Shown: positions 8,997 through 17,726 of the stretch, one piece after another
Layout: the number at the start of each line of letters is the position of its first letter
How positions within the stretch are numbered: the first letter of the stretch is position 1
Translations under genes and position numbers: made by a program
Notes under the pieces: model-generated
Told to the model about the DNA's origin: nothing
The model's input: only the letters and a program-made list of their open reading frames with translations
Database searches by the model: none
NCBI GenBank assembly: GCA_039817415.1
Contig: JBCBVV010000007.1
Span: forward strand, 124,001 to 188,000
From: JALEFZ01 sp039817415
GTDB lineage: Bacteria > Bacteroidota > Bacteroidia > J057
Reading direction: 5' to 3'
Length of the DNA stretch: 64,000 bases

Positions 8997-9902
8997 CTAT
9001 TTATTGCTTTCCACTGTACTGTATTTGGGCATATTGGTTGGATCAATGTCCTGCATAAGGGTCAAGAACTCTTTTTTGTCATTTGGAAAGGCCTCCTGAA
9101 ACACCCTAACCAATTCCTGATTTTTGGTATCTACAAATATCCTCGTGAGGTATAGAAGTGGGTTTTGTCGGTTTAGCCGTTGTAAATCACGTAGGGTCGC
9201 AATGATGGCCTTTCTCCCTCTGGCGGGACTTTCAGACATCACATCAATCCCTGTACGATGATATTTGTACAAAATCTGGTGGAATAGTCGGTAAGAGTTG
9301 TTCAATAGGTTTTCGACCAACCAGTATCTGTTTTTGAGATTTTGTTCATTGGAGTTCCAGCCAGACTCATTGGATTGGCTAATGGCCAGGTTTACGATTT
9401 CCTGTGCCTTTCTGAAGTAGGGCATTCCACCATTGGGAGAGAAGGTATCATAATCAAAGCCCAGAATCATGAAGGCATAATAACTCAATAGCGCAGTCAG
9501 GTTGTCGTTGTAGGTATTCTCTACATAAGACAGGTTCTGATAGGGCAGGTATCGAAAATTAAAGGAGTTATCCCGAATCGTTAGACTAGAGGATTCATAG
9601 GTGGAATTATAGGCAGGGCGATATACCTGAAAGTTGGCGTTACAAATGAAGTAGTCCGCAGATGGCTGTCGGGTTACGATGATTTGTACCCCTACGCGAA
9701 TTCTTTCCAATCCTTCAAATCTGTCCTTGGAAAAGGCCGTTGTATTCAGGAATCGAGCGATATTTTCCTTCATATCGGTGAATACGTTTCTGTCTCCTTG
9801 TATCTGCTGGGCATTGATACTTACGGTTGCCAGAATTTCCTGTCCATTTACGCTCAAGGTAAATAAGAGAGCAATAAGAAGAGAAATGAGCCTGTTAAGC
9901 AT
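8997..9902 (-). CDS. DUF4835 family protein (PorD-like, T9SS-associated)
   Basis: A signal peptide (L-L-I-A-L-L-F-T-L-S-V-N-G-Q) is followed by a ~280-residue domain that starts with strands (A-T-V-S-I-N-A-Q-Q-I-Q-G) and then becomes helical, with Y-A-F-M-I-L-G-F-D-Y-D-T-F-S in the middle. This is the DUF4835 pattern. In many Bacteroidota the family sits directly after coaBC, as here (7-base gap to coaBC), and it has been annotated as the T9SS protein PorD. That role fits the T9SS cargo at 4242-6641, but this is recall of the family rather than anything proven here. It is the last gene of the bamD-rpoZ-coaBC block. Confidence 0.8.
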   Translation of the reverse strand: MLNRLISLLIALLFTLSVNGQEILATVSINAQQIQGDRNVFTDMKENIARFLNTTAFSKDRFEGLERIRVGVQIIVTRQPSADYFICNANFQVYRPAYNSTYESSSLTIRDNSFNFRYLPYQNLSYVENTYNDNLTALLSYYAFMILGFDYDTFSPNGGMPYFRKAQEIVNLAISQSNESGWNSNEQNLKNRYWLVENLLNNSYRLFHQILYKYHRTGIDVMSESPARGRKAIIATLRDLQRLNRQNPLLYLTRIFVDTKNQELVRVFQEAFPNDKKEFLTLMQDIDPTNMPKYSTVESNK

Positions 9903-9909
9903 ATATTGA

Positions 9910-11106
9910 TTATTTCTTTTGAGTCCACAATTGAGAAACGAGAGCTAAGATGTCTTTGGCTACCTCCTTTTTGCTTTTTAGGGGAAAATTGTGCTTTTCG
10001 CCTGTTCTGCAGAGGATACTTACCTTATTGGTGTCATGGCCAAATCCAGCTCCCTTGTCATTCAACGAGTTTAAAACTACGAAATCCAAGTTTTTACTTT
10101 GGAGCTTTTTTTCTGCATGTTTTACTTCATCATGTGTCTCAAGGGCAAATCCCACCAAAATCTGTCCCTCTTTTTTGATCTTCCCTACGGATTTTAGGAT
10201 ATCCTGTGTCTTTTTCAAGGCAATGTTGAGTTCATCTCCTGTCTTTTTGATCTTGATATCAGAGGGAGTGATAGGCGTGTAATCAGAAACCGCTGCACTC
10301 ATGATCATGATATCCTGCTCTGCCTGATGGGCGTGAACAGCATCATACATTTCCTGAGTTGACATGACCCTGATGGTGCGGACACCCTTGGGATCAGGTA
10401 AATGAGTCGGGCCAGAAACGAGAATAACTTCTGCGCCCATGCGGGCAGCTTCCTCTGCAATCGCATAGCCCATCTTGCCCGTTGAGTGATTGGTGATGAA
10501 GCGTACGGGGTCAATGGACTCTCTTGTTGGACCCGCGGTCATGAGAAGCTTCGCTCCCTTCAAAGGTTGGGGGCCAAAGAAGGCGATGACTTCCTTGAGG
10601 ATATCTTCTGGTTCCATTAGTCTTCCAGGTCCTTGTAAACCACTCGCCAAAAAGCCCTGACCCACAGGAAGTACCTTTACCCCATCGCTTTCCAGGGTGT
10701 CGATATTGGCCTGGGTGCGCGGATGAACATACATATCGGCATCCATAGCGGGCGCAAGAATAACAGGGCAAGGTGCTGCTAGGTAGACTGCTGTTAAGGC
10801 ATTGTCACAAAGGCCGGTAGCCAGTTTGGCCATTGTATTGGCCGTAGCAGGGGCGATAACCATCAAATCTGCCCATGTTCCTAAGGCTACATGTTCCGAC
10901 CAGCCTTCATTCCACAGACCGCTAAAAACCTTTTCATGCGCCAAAGAACTGAAGGTGAGTTCTCCTACAAATTTCTCTACATGTGGGGTGGTGACCACCT
11001 TGACAGTAGCCCCTTCTTTTTGAAGCATCCTGAGAAGGAGAATGGCCTTATAAGCAGCAATACTGGCCGAAACAGCCAGAATAATCTTTTTTCCTTGCAG
11101 TTTCAT
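9910..11106 (-). CDS. coaBC: Bifunctional phosphopantothenoylcysteine decarboxylase / phosphopantothenate-cysteine ligase
   Basis: CoaBC performs two consecutive steps of coenzyme A synthesis in the cytoplasm: ligation of cysteine to 4'-phosphopantothenate and FMN-dependent decarboxylation. The N-terminal CoaC half shows the flavin-binding start (A-V-S-A-S-I-A-A-Y-K), A-P-A-T-A-N-T-M-A-K-L, and the substrate clamp variant A-P-A-M-D-A-D-M. The C-terminal CoaB half shows T-A-G-P-T-R-E-S-I-D-P-V-R-F, then N-H-S-T-G-K-M-G and I-K-K-T-G. The length (398 aa) is normal. A strong terminator-like hairpin lies a few bases upstream of the start, so expression may depend on readthrough or an internal promoter. 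Confidence 0.96.
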   Translation of the reverse strand: MKLQGKKIILAVSASIAAYKAILLLRMLQKEGATVKVVTTPHVEKFVGELTFSSLAHEKVFSGLWNEGWSEHVALGTWADLMVIAPATANTMAKLATGLCDNALTAVYLAAPCPVILAPAMDADMYVHPRTQANIDTLESDGVKVLPVGQGFLASGLQGPGRLMEPEDILKEVIAFFGPQPLKGAKLLMTAGPTRESIDPVRFITNHSTGKMGYAIAEEAARMGAEVILVSGPTHLPDPKGVRTIRVMSTQEMYDAVHAHQAEQDIMIMSAAVSDYTPITPSDIKIKKTGDELNIALKKTQDILKSVGKIKKEGQILVGFALETHDEVKHAEKKLQSKNLDFVVLNSLNDKGAGFGHDTNKVSILCRTGEKHNFPLKSKKEVAKDILALVSQLWTQKK

Positions 11107-11109
11107 ACA

Positions 11110-11146
11110 GGCTAAAATAAAAAAGGCAAGCTATAAAAAGCTTGCC
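11110..11146 (-). terminator. Terminator or attenuator between rpoZ and coaBC
   Basis: On the minus strand GGCAAGCT pairs with AGCTTGCC (arms 11125-11132 and 11139-11146) and is followed by TTTTTTATTTTA. It ends only a few bases before the coaBC start codon. Confidence 0.75.
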
Positions 11147-11177
11147 TCACGAATTTTTCTGTGTCAAAAAGGTAACA

Positions 11178-11486
11178 TTATACCGTGTCACCATGTGGAT
11201 CTCTCCAAAAAACATTCTCATCGATGAACTCTTCCAAGGCTACTTGTGTAGGCTTCGGCTTACGCTCATAGAAGCGGCTGATTTCAATCTGCTCCTTGTT
11301 TTCCATGACTTCTTCAAGGTTGTCGTAGGAAGGGGCGAATTCAGCCAGTTTTTGGGTTAGCTCATCCTTCACCTCTAGCGTCAACTGATTGGCGCGCTTT
11401 CCAGCAATGATGATAGAGCGGTAAATATTGGTTCCCAGATCACTGAGATTGTTGGTATCAATAGGGAGAAATGATTTATCTCTCAT
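11178..11486 (-). CDS. rpoZ: DNA-directed RNA polymerase omega subunit, Bacteroidota type
   Basis: The product is ~102 aa when started at the ATG at 11486 (M-R-D-K-S-F-L-P-I-D). A longer frame exists, but its extra N-terminus is not conserved-looking. The segment N-I-Y-R-S-I-I-I-A-G-K-R-A-N-Q-L matches the omega helix that wraps the beta' C-terminus (compare I-A-A-x-R-A in other bacteria). The C-terminal half (F-Y-E-R-K-P-K-P-T-Q-V-A-L-E-E-F) is the Bacteroidota-specific tail. Position between bamD and coaBC is the usual order in this phylum and supports the call. Confidence 0.85.
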   Translation of the reverse strand: MRDKSFLPIDTNNLSDLGTNIYRSIIIAGKRANQLTLEVKDELTQKLAEFAPSYDNLEEVMENKEQIEISRFYERKPKPTQVALEEFIDENVFWRDPHGDTV

Positions 11487-11597
11487 ATATGAAATTAACT
11501 TAAAACAGTTTATGCTATTTAGCCAGAGAGCAAAAGTATTTATTTCCGCTCTCAAATCAAAATGACCCTTTCGGGCAGGATGTAGGAATTCTTACGA

Positions 11598-12431
11598 TTA
11601 TTTACCGGTAGTGTTCGCACTCAATTTACCCAATGCCTTTTTGATTTTCAGGTAGGTATTTTCTGCATCCTTCTTGAAAACACTGTTGGGATAGGCATCC
11701 ACAAAGCGCTCATAAAAGTCGATAGCATCTAGGTAACGATTTTTACGCTTTTCCTGAACCGAGTTTTCTGCCAATTGGAAAGCAGAACGAACCAGAAACA
11801 ACTGAGCTTCCTCACGGTATCTTGAATCTGGGTACTCCTCCATCATAGTTTGGAAGGAGGATACGGCCGCTTTATAATTTTCAAGGTCGAAGTATAGTTC
11901 AGCTGTATCGAATTCCTTTTTTGCCAGTCTTTCCCTCAATTCCTTGATACGCTCATTCGCTTCGCCAATTTGAGTGGCATCTGGATAGTTGTTGATGAAG
12001 AGCTGGTATTGTTCAATGGCTTTTTTTGTAAAGCTCTGGTCCAAATAAGAAGGAGCGGACTCTCTGAAAAAGCTTTCTGCCACCATATAGGTACATTCAG
12101 GGGTTTTTTCGTCCGCAGGGAATAGCTTGGCATATCGGTCAAACTGGTAGGAAGAAACGATATACAAACCTGAATTGAATTTGGCGTAGGCGTAATGATA
12201 GAGAATATCTTTGGCGCGTCCCGTTCCTCGATAGGCAGGCTGAAGTTCTTCGAAAAGGAAAGAAGCCTTCTCGTAATCGCCATTTCTGTAGTAGAAAAAG
12301 GCAGCCGAATCCTTTTGGGAAAGGGTTCCTTTTCGGGTGTACTTGGCATTTGTCCTATATTCCGCGCTGCAGGACATCATCCCCATAATCACCATAGCCA
12401 AGAGGCTGATTCCCAGAAATCTCTTCATCAT
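11598..12431 (-). CDS. bamD: Outer membrane protein assembly factor BamD
   Basis: A lipoprotein of the BAM complex, which inserts beta-barrel proteins into the outer membrane. Started at M-M-K-R-F-L-G-I-S, it has a lipoprotein signal ending G-M-M-S-C, which puts the lipidated Cys ~20 residues in. An upstream frame extension (to 12509) would bury the signal, so it is rejected; ATGs at 12428, 12431 and 12440 are all possible. TPR-like helices follow (D-Y-E-K-A-S-F-L-F-E-E-L, Y-Q-L-F-I-N-N-Y-P-D-A, A-V-S-S-F-Q-T-M-M-E-E-Y-P-D-S). The length and the repeated Y-P-D or Y-P-N turns are typical. It is divergent from the LptF/LptG gene. Confidence 0.9.
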   Translation of the reverse strand: MMKRFLGISLLAMVIMGMMSCSAEYRTNAKYTRKGTLSQKDSAAFFYYRNGDYEKASFLFEELQPAYRGTGRAKDILYHYAYAKFNSGLYIVSSYQFDRYAKLFPADEKTPECTYMVAESFFRESAPSYLDQSFTKKAIEQYQLFINNYPDATQIGEANERIKELRERLAKKEFDTAELYFDLENYKAAVSSFQTMMEEYPDSRYREEAQLFLVRSAFQLAENSVQEKRKNRYLDAIDFYERFVDAYPNSVFKKDAENTYLKIKKALGKLSANTTGK

Positions 12432-12541
12432 GTATTGCATAGACACCAAAACTAACAAATATCCTTCGATAGGCCTTACAATTTTTCCTATTTTTGCCTC
12501 CCGATACATCCAGCAGACGACAAAGAGACACTCTTAGTTGC

Positions 12542-13669
12542 ATGAAGTTAGTAGACCGATATATCATCCGACAATACATCACCACCTTCCTGTTTATTCT
12601 GGGAGCCTTCCTGGTGATTTGCATTGTTGTAGATGTGCTCGAGAAAATAGATGTCTTTTTGGACGAAAGACCTCCCATGGATGAGCTTATCTTCGATTAT
12701 TACCTCAACTTCATCGCCTACTTTGGAAACCTGCTGGCCCCTATCTGTATCTTTTTGGGTGTCATCTTTTTTACCTCCCGAATGGCTGCAAGAACCGAAA
12801 TCGTTCCGGTTTTGAGTGCAGGAGTTCGTTTCAGAAGGCTCTTACAACCCTACCTGATCATCTCCCTGTTGACCATGGGGGCTTCCTTTGTCCTAAAGTC
12901 CTACATCATTCCCAATTCAACGGAGGCGCGACTCGCTTTTGAATATACCTACATGAAAAAGCAGAAAAAGCGCGTCGTCAAACTCAATGACATCCATAAA
13001 AAAGTAGCCCAAGACACTTACGTCTATTTTCATCATTACAATGAGCGTTCGAATATTGGAACCAATTTCGGTATGGAAAAGGTGGTCAATGGAGCTATCG
13101 AATCCAAACTCAACGCCAAGAGTATCAGATGGGTAGATTCTACAGATAGATGGCGATTGGACAGGGTAGAGATACGCGAATTCGGCGGCAAACAAGAAAC
13201 CATCCGTCGCTATAAGACCATGGATACCACCTTTCTGCTTACCCCAGAAGAGATTTTTATCAAAGAACAATTCGCAGAAAGTATGACCCTCCCCAAACTC
13301 CTCAACTTCATCGAAAAGGAGGAATTGCGTGGATCGGACATCTTAGATTCTCTTTACTTAGAAAGGCATCGTCGTTATTCCGATCCCTTGGCAGTTCTTA
13401 TTTTGTCCATGCTAGGCTTTGCGATTTCCTTTGAAAAGTCTCGTGGGGGGATTGCTGTGAAGATCGGTATCGGCATTCTGTTGTGCTTTATTTATGTCGC
13501 CCTCTTATATGGTGGGGCCATTATCGTAGGAGAGGAATATCCGCCTTGGTTGGCGGTCTGGATGCCCAACTTTTTCTTCGGCCCGATCACGATTCTATTG
13601 TTGTTGCAAGGAAGCAATCCTTCGCTCTTTCATGTGGACCTCAAAAGCTGGTTTAAACAGAAGGAATAA
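12542..13669 (+). CDS. LptF/LptG family LPS-export permease (YjgP/YjgQ)
   Basis: An inner-membrane permease of the LPS transporter that moves lipopolysaccharide from the membrane to the periplasmic bridge. The start is set at M-K-L-V-D-R-Y-I-I-R-Q-Y (12542), the canonical LptF/G N-terminus; the frame is open further up, but that would add an uncharged-looking tail overlapping the divergent promoter. Three N-terminal membrane helices, a periplasmic beta-jellyroll-like middle (residues ~130-270) and three C-terminal helices (A-V-L-I-L-S-M-L-G-F-A-I-S, I-L-L-C-F-I-Y-V-A-L-L-Y-G-G) fit the family. Whether it is the LptF or LptG paralogue cannot be decided. Confidence 0.88.
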   Translation: MKLVDRYIIRQYITTFLFILGAFLVICIVVDVLEKIDVFLDERPPMDELIFDYYLNFIAYFGNLLAPICIFLGVIFFTSRMAARTEIVPVLSAGVRFRRLLQPYLIISLLTMGASFVLKSYIIPNSTEARLAFEYTYMKKQKKRVVKLNDIHKKVAQDTYVYFHHYNERSNIGTNFGMEKVVNGAIESKLNAKSIRWVDSTDRWRLDRVEIREFGGKQETIRRYKTMDTTFLLTPEEIFIKEQFAESMTLPKLLNFIEKEELRGSDILDSLYLERHRRYSDPLAVLILSMLGFAISFEKSRGGIAVKIGIGILLCFIYVALLYGGAIIVGEEYPPWLAVWMPNFFFGPITILLLLQGSNPSLFHVDLKSWFKQKE

Positions 13670-13770
13670 AAGGGAAGTGTTGCTCCTACCATTAGGCGGA
13701 TTTTCCTCCTGAAGCTTTATCTCATGGGATATTTGCAAATTCCCATAATTATCAAGACTTTTACTTTCCT

Positions 13771-13845
13771 GACTCATTAGCTCAGTTGGTTCAGAGCGCT
13801 GCCTTGACAGGGCAGAGGTCACTGGTTCGAGCCCAGTATGAGTCA
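13771..13845 (+). tRNA. tRNA-Val (anticodon GAC)
   Basis: A full cloverleaf is readable: acceptor GACTCAT with ATGAGTC, D arm GCTC...GAGC, anticodon stem CTGCC/GGCAG with loop TTGACAG (anticodon GAC), T stem ACTGG/CCAGT with TTCGAGC in the loop, and discriminator A at 13845. CCA is not encoded. Its 3' part is the integration site of the downstream element. Confidence 0.96.
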
Positions 13846-13847
13846 CC
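13832..13847 (+). repeat. attL core (tRNA-Val 3' end)
   Basis: CCCAGTATGAGTCACC is identical to 41689-41704. It spans the 3' strand of the T stem, the acceptor strand, the discriminator and two further bases, so integration restores an intact tRNA. Confidence 0.9.
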
Positions 13848-13859
13848 TTCTTTCTGGAA

Positions 13860-13908
13860 AAGCTGATTGTCAGCTTCTTACCAGCTTCCAGAGACATGTT
13901 CAGAGACA
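13860..13908 (+). promoter_or_regulatory. Putative integrase arm-type sites near attL
   Basis: A perfect inverted repeat AAGCTGA-TTG-TCAGCTT lies at 13860-13876. It is followed by two direct copies of CAGAGACA at 13889-13896 and 13901-13908. The same word occurs near attR in the same orientation (41619-41626, with a variant at 41639-41646). The location between the core and the integrase start suits arm binding sites and integrase autoregulation. Confidence 0.5.
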
Positions 13909-13938
13909 CCGTTGTCTTCAACCTTTGAAAAGTTTGAT

Positions 13939-15015
13939 ATGGCAACGGTAAAAAAAAGTTTTGCGAACACCCCTGTAAAAATTTACGCGCCCAAGGATCT
14001 CAGCAAAAGGTGGTTTGTTTATTACAACAACCGCAACAACAAGCGTATCCGAGTTTATGGCAATCTCTCCAGCTATGACCTTTATGAGGAAAGGATGCTG
14101 GCTGCAGAAGATCTCCGTAGAGAAGTTCAGGCCAACCTGGTCTTTATGGATGATCCTATCCTGATTCAGCTCCTTCATCGTTTCTTGGCCAGCAAGGAGA
14201 AAACAGTACGTAGAAGGACATATCAGAATTATGTCAGCAAAGCCAGGCTATTCATTGATTACTATAAGGGTGGTGAATTCTCTCATCGAGAAGCCCAGAT
14301 ATTCCTGGATTACCTGATAGAAGAGCGAGGCTTGAACAAGGGGACCCGAAATGATTTTCGAGTATTCATGAATATGTTTTTCGGCTATTTGCTGCAACGG
14401 GAGCTTTGGCCGGAGAATCCCTTTGAGCGAACCAAGAAAGTAAGGGCAGTCAAACAGCCAGCCAGATACTTTCAGCCTCGTCAGGTTAGACAGCTCCAGC
14501 AGATCTTCCAGGAAGAACAACCTATTTTAGCCAGGTTCACCAGGATGATGTTTTATACCTTCATTCGACCTGCAGAGCTTAGAAGGTTAAGGGTGGCAGA
14601 TATCCTTTTTGACGAAAGAAAGATCTATGTCCCTGGTCAGATTAGTAAGAATGGAAAATCTCAAGAGGTAGTCATTCCGGATCCTCTTTGGGACGACATC
14701 TTAACATGGGATGATTGCCCACCAGGTTATTATCTGTTTGGTCGAAAGGGTGGTTTACCTGGTCCGGATCTGGTTGGGCAGAATTACTTCACTCTCCTTC
14801 ATTTGAGCATGCTCAGGAAGCTCGGTTATCCAGAGGAATACAAACTTTACAGCTGGAAACATACCGGAGCAGTTATGGCGCTGAAGGCAGGGATAAATAT
14901 CAAACAGCTGCAAATTCAGCTTAGGCACCACAGTCTTGACCAGGTGGATAGTTACCTGCAGCAATTAGGAGTAAGTGATTTGAAGGACCTGGTTTCGAAG
15001 TTTCCGGAGATATAG
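13939..15015 (+). CDS. Tyrosine recombinase (integrase) of the tRNA-Val element
   Basis: The protein would insert and excise the element at the tRNA-Val core. The first in-frame ATG (13939, M-A-T-V-K-K-S-F) is used; the frame stays open upstream only through a TTG inside the putative arm-site region. Domains: a short Arm-like N-terminus, a SAM-like core-binding domain (residues ~70-165) and a catalytic domain. Catalytic residues seen are R210 (Y-T-F-I-R-P-A-E-L), K240 region, K307-H308 in S-W-K-H-T-G-A (K replaces the usual second Arg, a variation I recall from other Bacteroidota integrases), H331 and the nucleophile Y339 (D-S-Y-L-Q-Q-L-G). It points away from the tRNA and is convergent with the particle operon. 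Confidence 0.93.
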   Translation: MATVKKSFANTPVKIYAPKDLSKRWFVYYNNRNNKRIRVYGNLSSYDLYEERMLAAEDLRREVQANLVFMDDPILIQLLHRFLASKEKTVRRRTYQNYVSKARLFIDYYKGGEFSHREAQIFLDYLIEERGLNKGTRNDFRVFMNMFFGYLLQRELWPENPFERTKKVRAVKQPARYFQPRQVRQLQQIFQEEQPILARFTRMMFYTFIRPAELRRLRVADILFDERKIYVPGQISKNGKSQEVVIPDPLWDDILTWDDCPPGYYLFGRKGGLPGPDLVGQNYFTLLHLSMLRKLGYPEEYKLYSWKHTGAVMALKAGINIKQLQIQLRHHSLDQVDSYLQQLGVSDLKDLVSKFPEI

Positions 15016-15029
15016 AGAAGGGGAATCCA

Positions 15030-15458
15030 TCACCATCGATGCTGGATTCCTCTTTCTTCATAAAGCTTATTCACCCGAGCGATTTGATTAGCCCACAATT
15101 CAGATGCAATGGTCTCTGGAAGATTTTTCTTGTTCCCATCAGGAAGGCCAAACATCCTTAGCTGACGTCTTCCATAAGCTGTAATCAGTGCTAGGACATC
15201 CATATCGTTATTCATCATCTTTAGCAAAGACTCTGCGCGATCCTTGTTGTCTGCAACCATGCTATACCTAAGAGACTCATGAATCTGATCTGCAAAAGCC
15301 TCAATAGTATAATCAGGATGGGTAGTTCGCTGGCCCTGATTGGCTCTCTGCCTAAAGGCTTTCTCAGAAACCTCTAGCAAATCATCTCCAAATAGAGACA
15401 AGGCCCAATTCCCCAGGACGAGTCCAGCTCCTACGATGAGGAGATCCTTACTTTTCAT
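15030..15458 (-). CDS. Element protein with annexin-like helical segment, last gene of particle operon
   Basis: The N-terminus is a membrane segment (L-L-I-V-G-A-G-L-V-L-G-N-W-A-L) that would anchor the protein. The rest is helical: F-A-D-Q-I-H-E-S-L-R-Y, then D-M-D-V-L-A-L-I-T-A-Y-G-R-R, L-P-E-T-I-A-S-E-L, and I-A-R-V-N-K-L-Y. The pattern of a regulated helix pair plus A-L-I-x-A-Y-G resembles an annexin-type repeat, though this is only a sequence impression. It overlaps the preceding holin-like gene by 11 bases, so the two are likely translationally coupled. A weak hairpin (GGAATCCA 15022-15029 / TGGATTCC 15043-15050) sits at its 3' end between it and the integrase. Confidence 0.65.
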   Translation of the reverse strand: MKSKDLLIVGAGLVLGNWALSLFGDDLLEVSEKAFRQRANQGQRTTHPDYTIEAFADQIHESLRYSMVADNKDRAESLLKMMNNDMDVLALITAYGRRQLRMFGLPDGNKKNLPETIASELWANQIARVNKLYEERGIQHRW

Positions 15459-15633
15459 CTTGCCTTAATTTTGACTGGATATCCAGAAACTTGGCGTAAA
15501 CAGAAAGAATGGTGAAGACCACACCCAGGACTATAGACAACCTGGTGAAAAACACCTCAGCATGTGCCCAAGACCACCAAGCCGTGAGCAATGGAGAAGA
15601 TAAGCCAACCCATGTTTTCCTGAAGAAATTCAT
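15448..15633 (-). CDS. Small one- or two-helix membrane protein, holin-like
   Basis: A 61-residue protein with one clear membrane helix (F-T-R-L-S-I-V-L-G-V-V-F-T-I-L-S-V-Y-A), a weaker hydrophobic segment before it, and a charged C-terminus (S-K-L-R-Q-D-E-K). Size, topology and location two genes after a putative muralytic enzyme fit a holin, but no sequence family was recognised. It overlaps both neighbours (the 697-aa gene by one base and the next gene by 11 bases), which supports that it is translated. Confidence 0.6.
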   Translation of the reverse strand: MNFFRKTWVGLSSPLLTAWWSWAHAEVFFTRLSIVLGVVFTILSVYAKFLDIQSKLRQDEK

Positions 15634-17726
15634 TATGACAGTTTTGTCTTGAATCGTTTTAGCATCATTCTGAATAGGTCTCTTTCATCAATCGCTGCAG
15701 CTGCTGCCTCTGTCGAGATTTGGGTATTCCGCATCAAACACCAGAGATAGTATGGATGCCTGATCTTATTCATTTCAGGAACAGTTCCCCCATTCTTATC
15801 TGCCATTTGCTGAGTAGCCCCAGAGCCTGATTGATAGACAGAGGCATAGTTGTTGGCCATAGGAACACCCATGATTTCATCTTGTTCAGTTCCTCCAGGA
15901 CCTTGTGCTAGGAATTCATCAAGGTGAACATTGTCAGCAGAGACATTTGCTGCAGGAATTGCTTCAGTGGCAACTGTATCAATGGTGGCCAATAGGTTTG
16001 TAGTAGAATTTGCATTCAAATCTAGATTCCAAACATATCCTCTTCCTTTGTTGTAGGCCTCTCCAGACTTACCTATGATCATAGCGCATCTGAGATAAGC
16101 CTTTGTGCGGTCAATTTTTTGATATATGGTATGGTTGACCACTGGAGCATTCTGTCCGTCATAGGTCCTATACCTTAGCTGAAAGGCAAGGTCTCCGTCA
16201 GAGTCAATGGTAACATATCCAAAGAAGTATGGGCTTTGCTCTCCCTCTGGGAAGATAGGCTGAACCAATCCTCTTTTAAACTGAAAATCATTGATCCCTC
16301 TTCCAAATTCATCTGGGGTACCTGGACCTACTCCATTTGCCAACGCTGCAGGAAATTCTCCATAATATTCAATCCACATTTTTGCAGCGAATACCATCAC
16401 ATTTGGAGCCAAATATATAGGTGTATAGTTGGCATCAGCATTGAAAGAAGGGTTTTCACTTGGAAAACCAATACCTGATGGCTGTTTTGAATTATTGAGT
16501 TGGGTAAGAACTCTCTGGCCAAAACGGTAATTTCCTGATTCATTACCACCAGACAACTTAAAGCGCATAACTTTACCATCTGGGGCTTTGAGCAAGCTTG
16601 CTAGGGATGCATCAGTTACTCGTTGGATCCGAACGTCAACAGCAGGTGTAGCTGGAGAATCACCAACCATAACCACCTTAATTCTTAAGCCATCCGAACT
16701 ACGCTGGAATACTCTAGACTCCGTAACATCATTTGTGGGAAGGACGATTTCTTCATTTGTAGTAAACCATTCAAATACCCCATTTCCTACTGGAGTGAAT
16801 GTATCGTTAACATGGTCCATCCCAATAAGCTGCATATTCTGTAGAGTTGTATAATCAGGAATCGGAGAAGGAATTGAACCCATAAACCTAATACGCCAAT
16901 TCCCTGAGCTAATCCCATAAAACAACTTAGCAGGAGCTCCTACATAAGCATATTCTAAGAAGTCATCCTCTATAATGATTTCGAATTCATCATCATCGTT
17001 GAAAAAGGAAGCATTGAACCTTAGCTCTGTAAGCGTAATACTTACATTGGGATCATTCGCTAAAACAATCTGCTCTGTTCCTTGTGTCAGATTTTTGATA
17101 ATGGACCTCCCTTGGCCAGCTTCCATAAACCCATTACCTGTCAGAACGACATCACTTAATTCCTGGTTAGTAGATCCATTTTCGGGAAATAGAGAGTAGG
17201 TGAAGGGTTCAAAGATCCCATTGTCTCCGTCGATAGGTAAGGGCTGAACAATAAACTGCCATTCTCCCTTACCAGAAATCCCCCAGCGCTTACCTGACTC
17301 TCCAATGAAAGCTCCTTCATCAGTTACGATGTAGTAATGTCCTCCAGGAATAAGATTTGCAGCATCTCGTCCTGCTTCTGTACTTGTCAGCCAAAGGAAA
17401 AAGGCACCAGGATCTAATTGTGGAGCTGCTGTCGCAGCTACAGCCAATATTTCAGAAACTTGGACATCATCTTCAAATCTTCTAAGGTAGATCCTTTTCC
17501 CTACTTGTGGAGTTGCTGGTTCTGGAAAAACCATCCCAATTCCTCCATTTTCATAGGCCCAATAGGAAGGGGCTGGTGATGTGGCCAAAGTAGGATCTAA
17601 AAGGGCTGTCAATGGCTCTACAGTATTCCTACGACCGGCTTTAACCACTCTGGCAATCTCAAATAATTCATCTGGAGTAAGACCGCGCAGGGTCACATCC
17701 AATCCTCTTTCTCTTTCCATTAGCAA
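15633..17726 (-). CDS. 697-aa beta-rich particle protein, spike/adhesin candidate
   Basis: No family was recognised. The first ~45 residues are helical (L-T-P-D-E-L-F-E-I-A-R-V-V-K-A-G-R). The rest alternates short strands with many G, N, P, T and aromatic residues, as in multidomain beta receptor-binding proteins. Around residues 410-580 there is a lectin-like stretch (Y-R-F-G-Q-R-V-L-T, M-W-I-E-Y-Y-G-E-F-P, Y-F-F-G-Y-V-T-I-D-S-D-G-D). The C-terminus returns to helix with a basic end (F-R-M-M-L-K-R-F-K-T-K-L-S). There is no signal peptide. Its size, position after the muralytic gene and lack of any enzyme motif make a host-binding spike the best guess. Confidence 0.6.
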   Translation of the reverse strand: MLMERERGLDVTLRGLTPDELFEIARVVKAGRRNTVEPLTALLDPTLATSPAPSYWAYENGGIGMVFPEPATPQVGKRIYLRRFEDDVQVSEILAVAATAAPQLDPGAFFLWLTSTEAGRDAANLIPGGHYYIVTDEGAFIGESGKRWGISGKGEWQFIVQPLPIDGDNGIFEPFTYSLFPENGSTNQELSDVVLTGNGFMEAGQGRSIIKNLTQGTEQIVLANDPNVSITLTELRFNASFFNDDDEFEIIIEDDFLEYAYVGAPAKLFYGISSGNWRIRFMGSIPSPIPDYTTLQNMQLIGMDHVNDTFTPVGNGVFEWFTTNEEIVLPTNDVTESRVFQRSSDGLRIKVVMVGDSPATPAVDVRIQRVTDASLASLLKAPDGKVMRFKLSGGNESGNYRFGQRVLTQLNNSKQPSGIGFPSENPSFNADANYTPIYLAPNVMVFAAKMWIEYYGEFPAALANGVGPGTPDEFGRGINDFQFKRGLVQPIFPEGEQSPYFFGYVTIDSDGDLAFQLRYRTYDGQNAPVVNHTIYQKIDRTKAYLRCAMIIGKSGEAYNKGRGYVWNLDLNANSTTNLLATIDTVATEAIPAANVSADNVHLDEFLAQGPGGTEQDEIMGVPMANNYASVYQSGSGATQQMADKNGGTVPEMNKIRHPYYLWCLMRNTQISTEAAAAAIDERDLFRMMLKRFKTKLS

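Noticed and set aside
12431..12509. Longer BamD start at 12509
   Set aside because: It would place ~26 residues before the lipoprotein signal and prevent export.
13867..13938. Longer integrase start (TTG)
   Set aside because: This stretch is the probable arm-site region beside attL and contains direct and inverted repeats; the ATG at 13939 is preferred.
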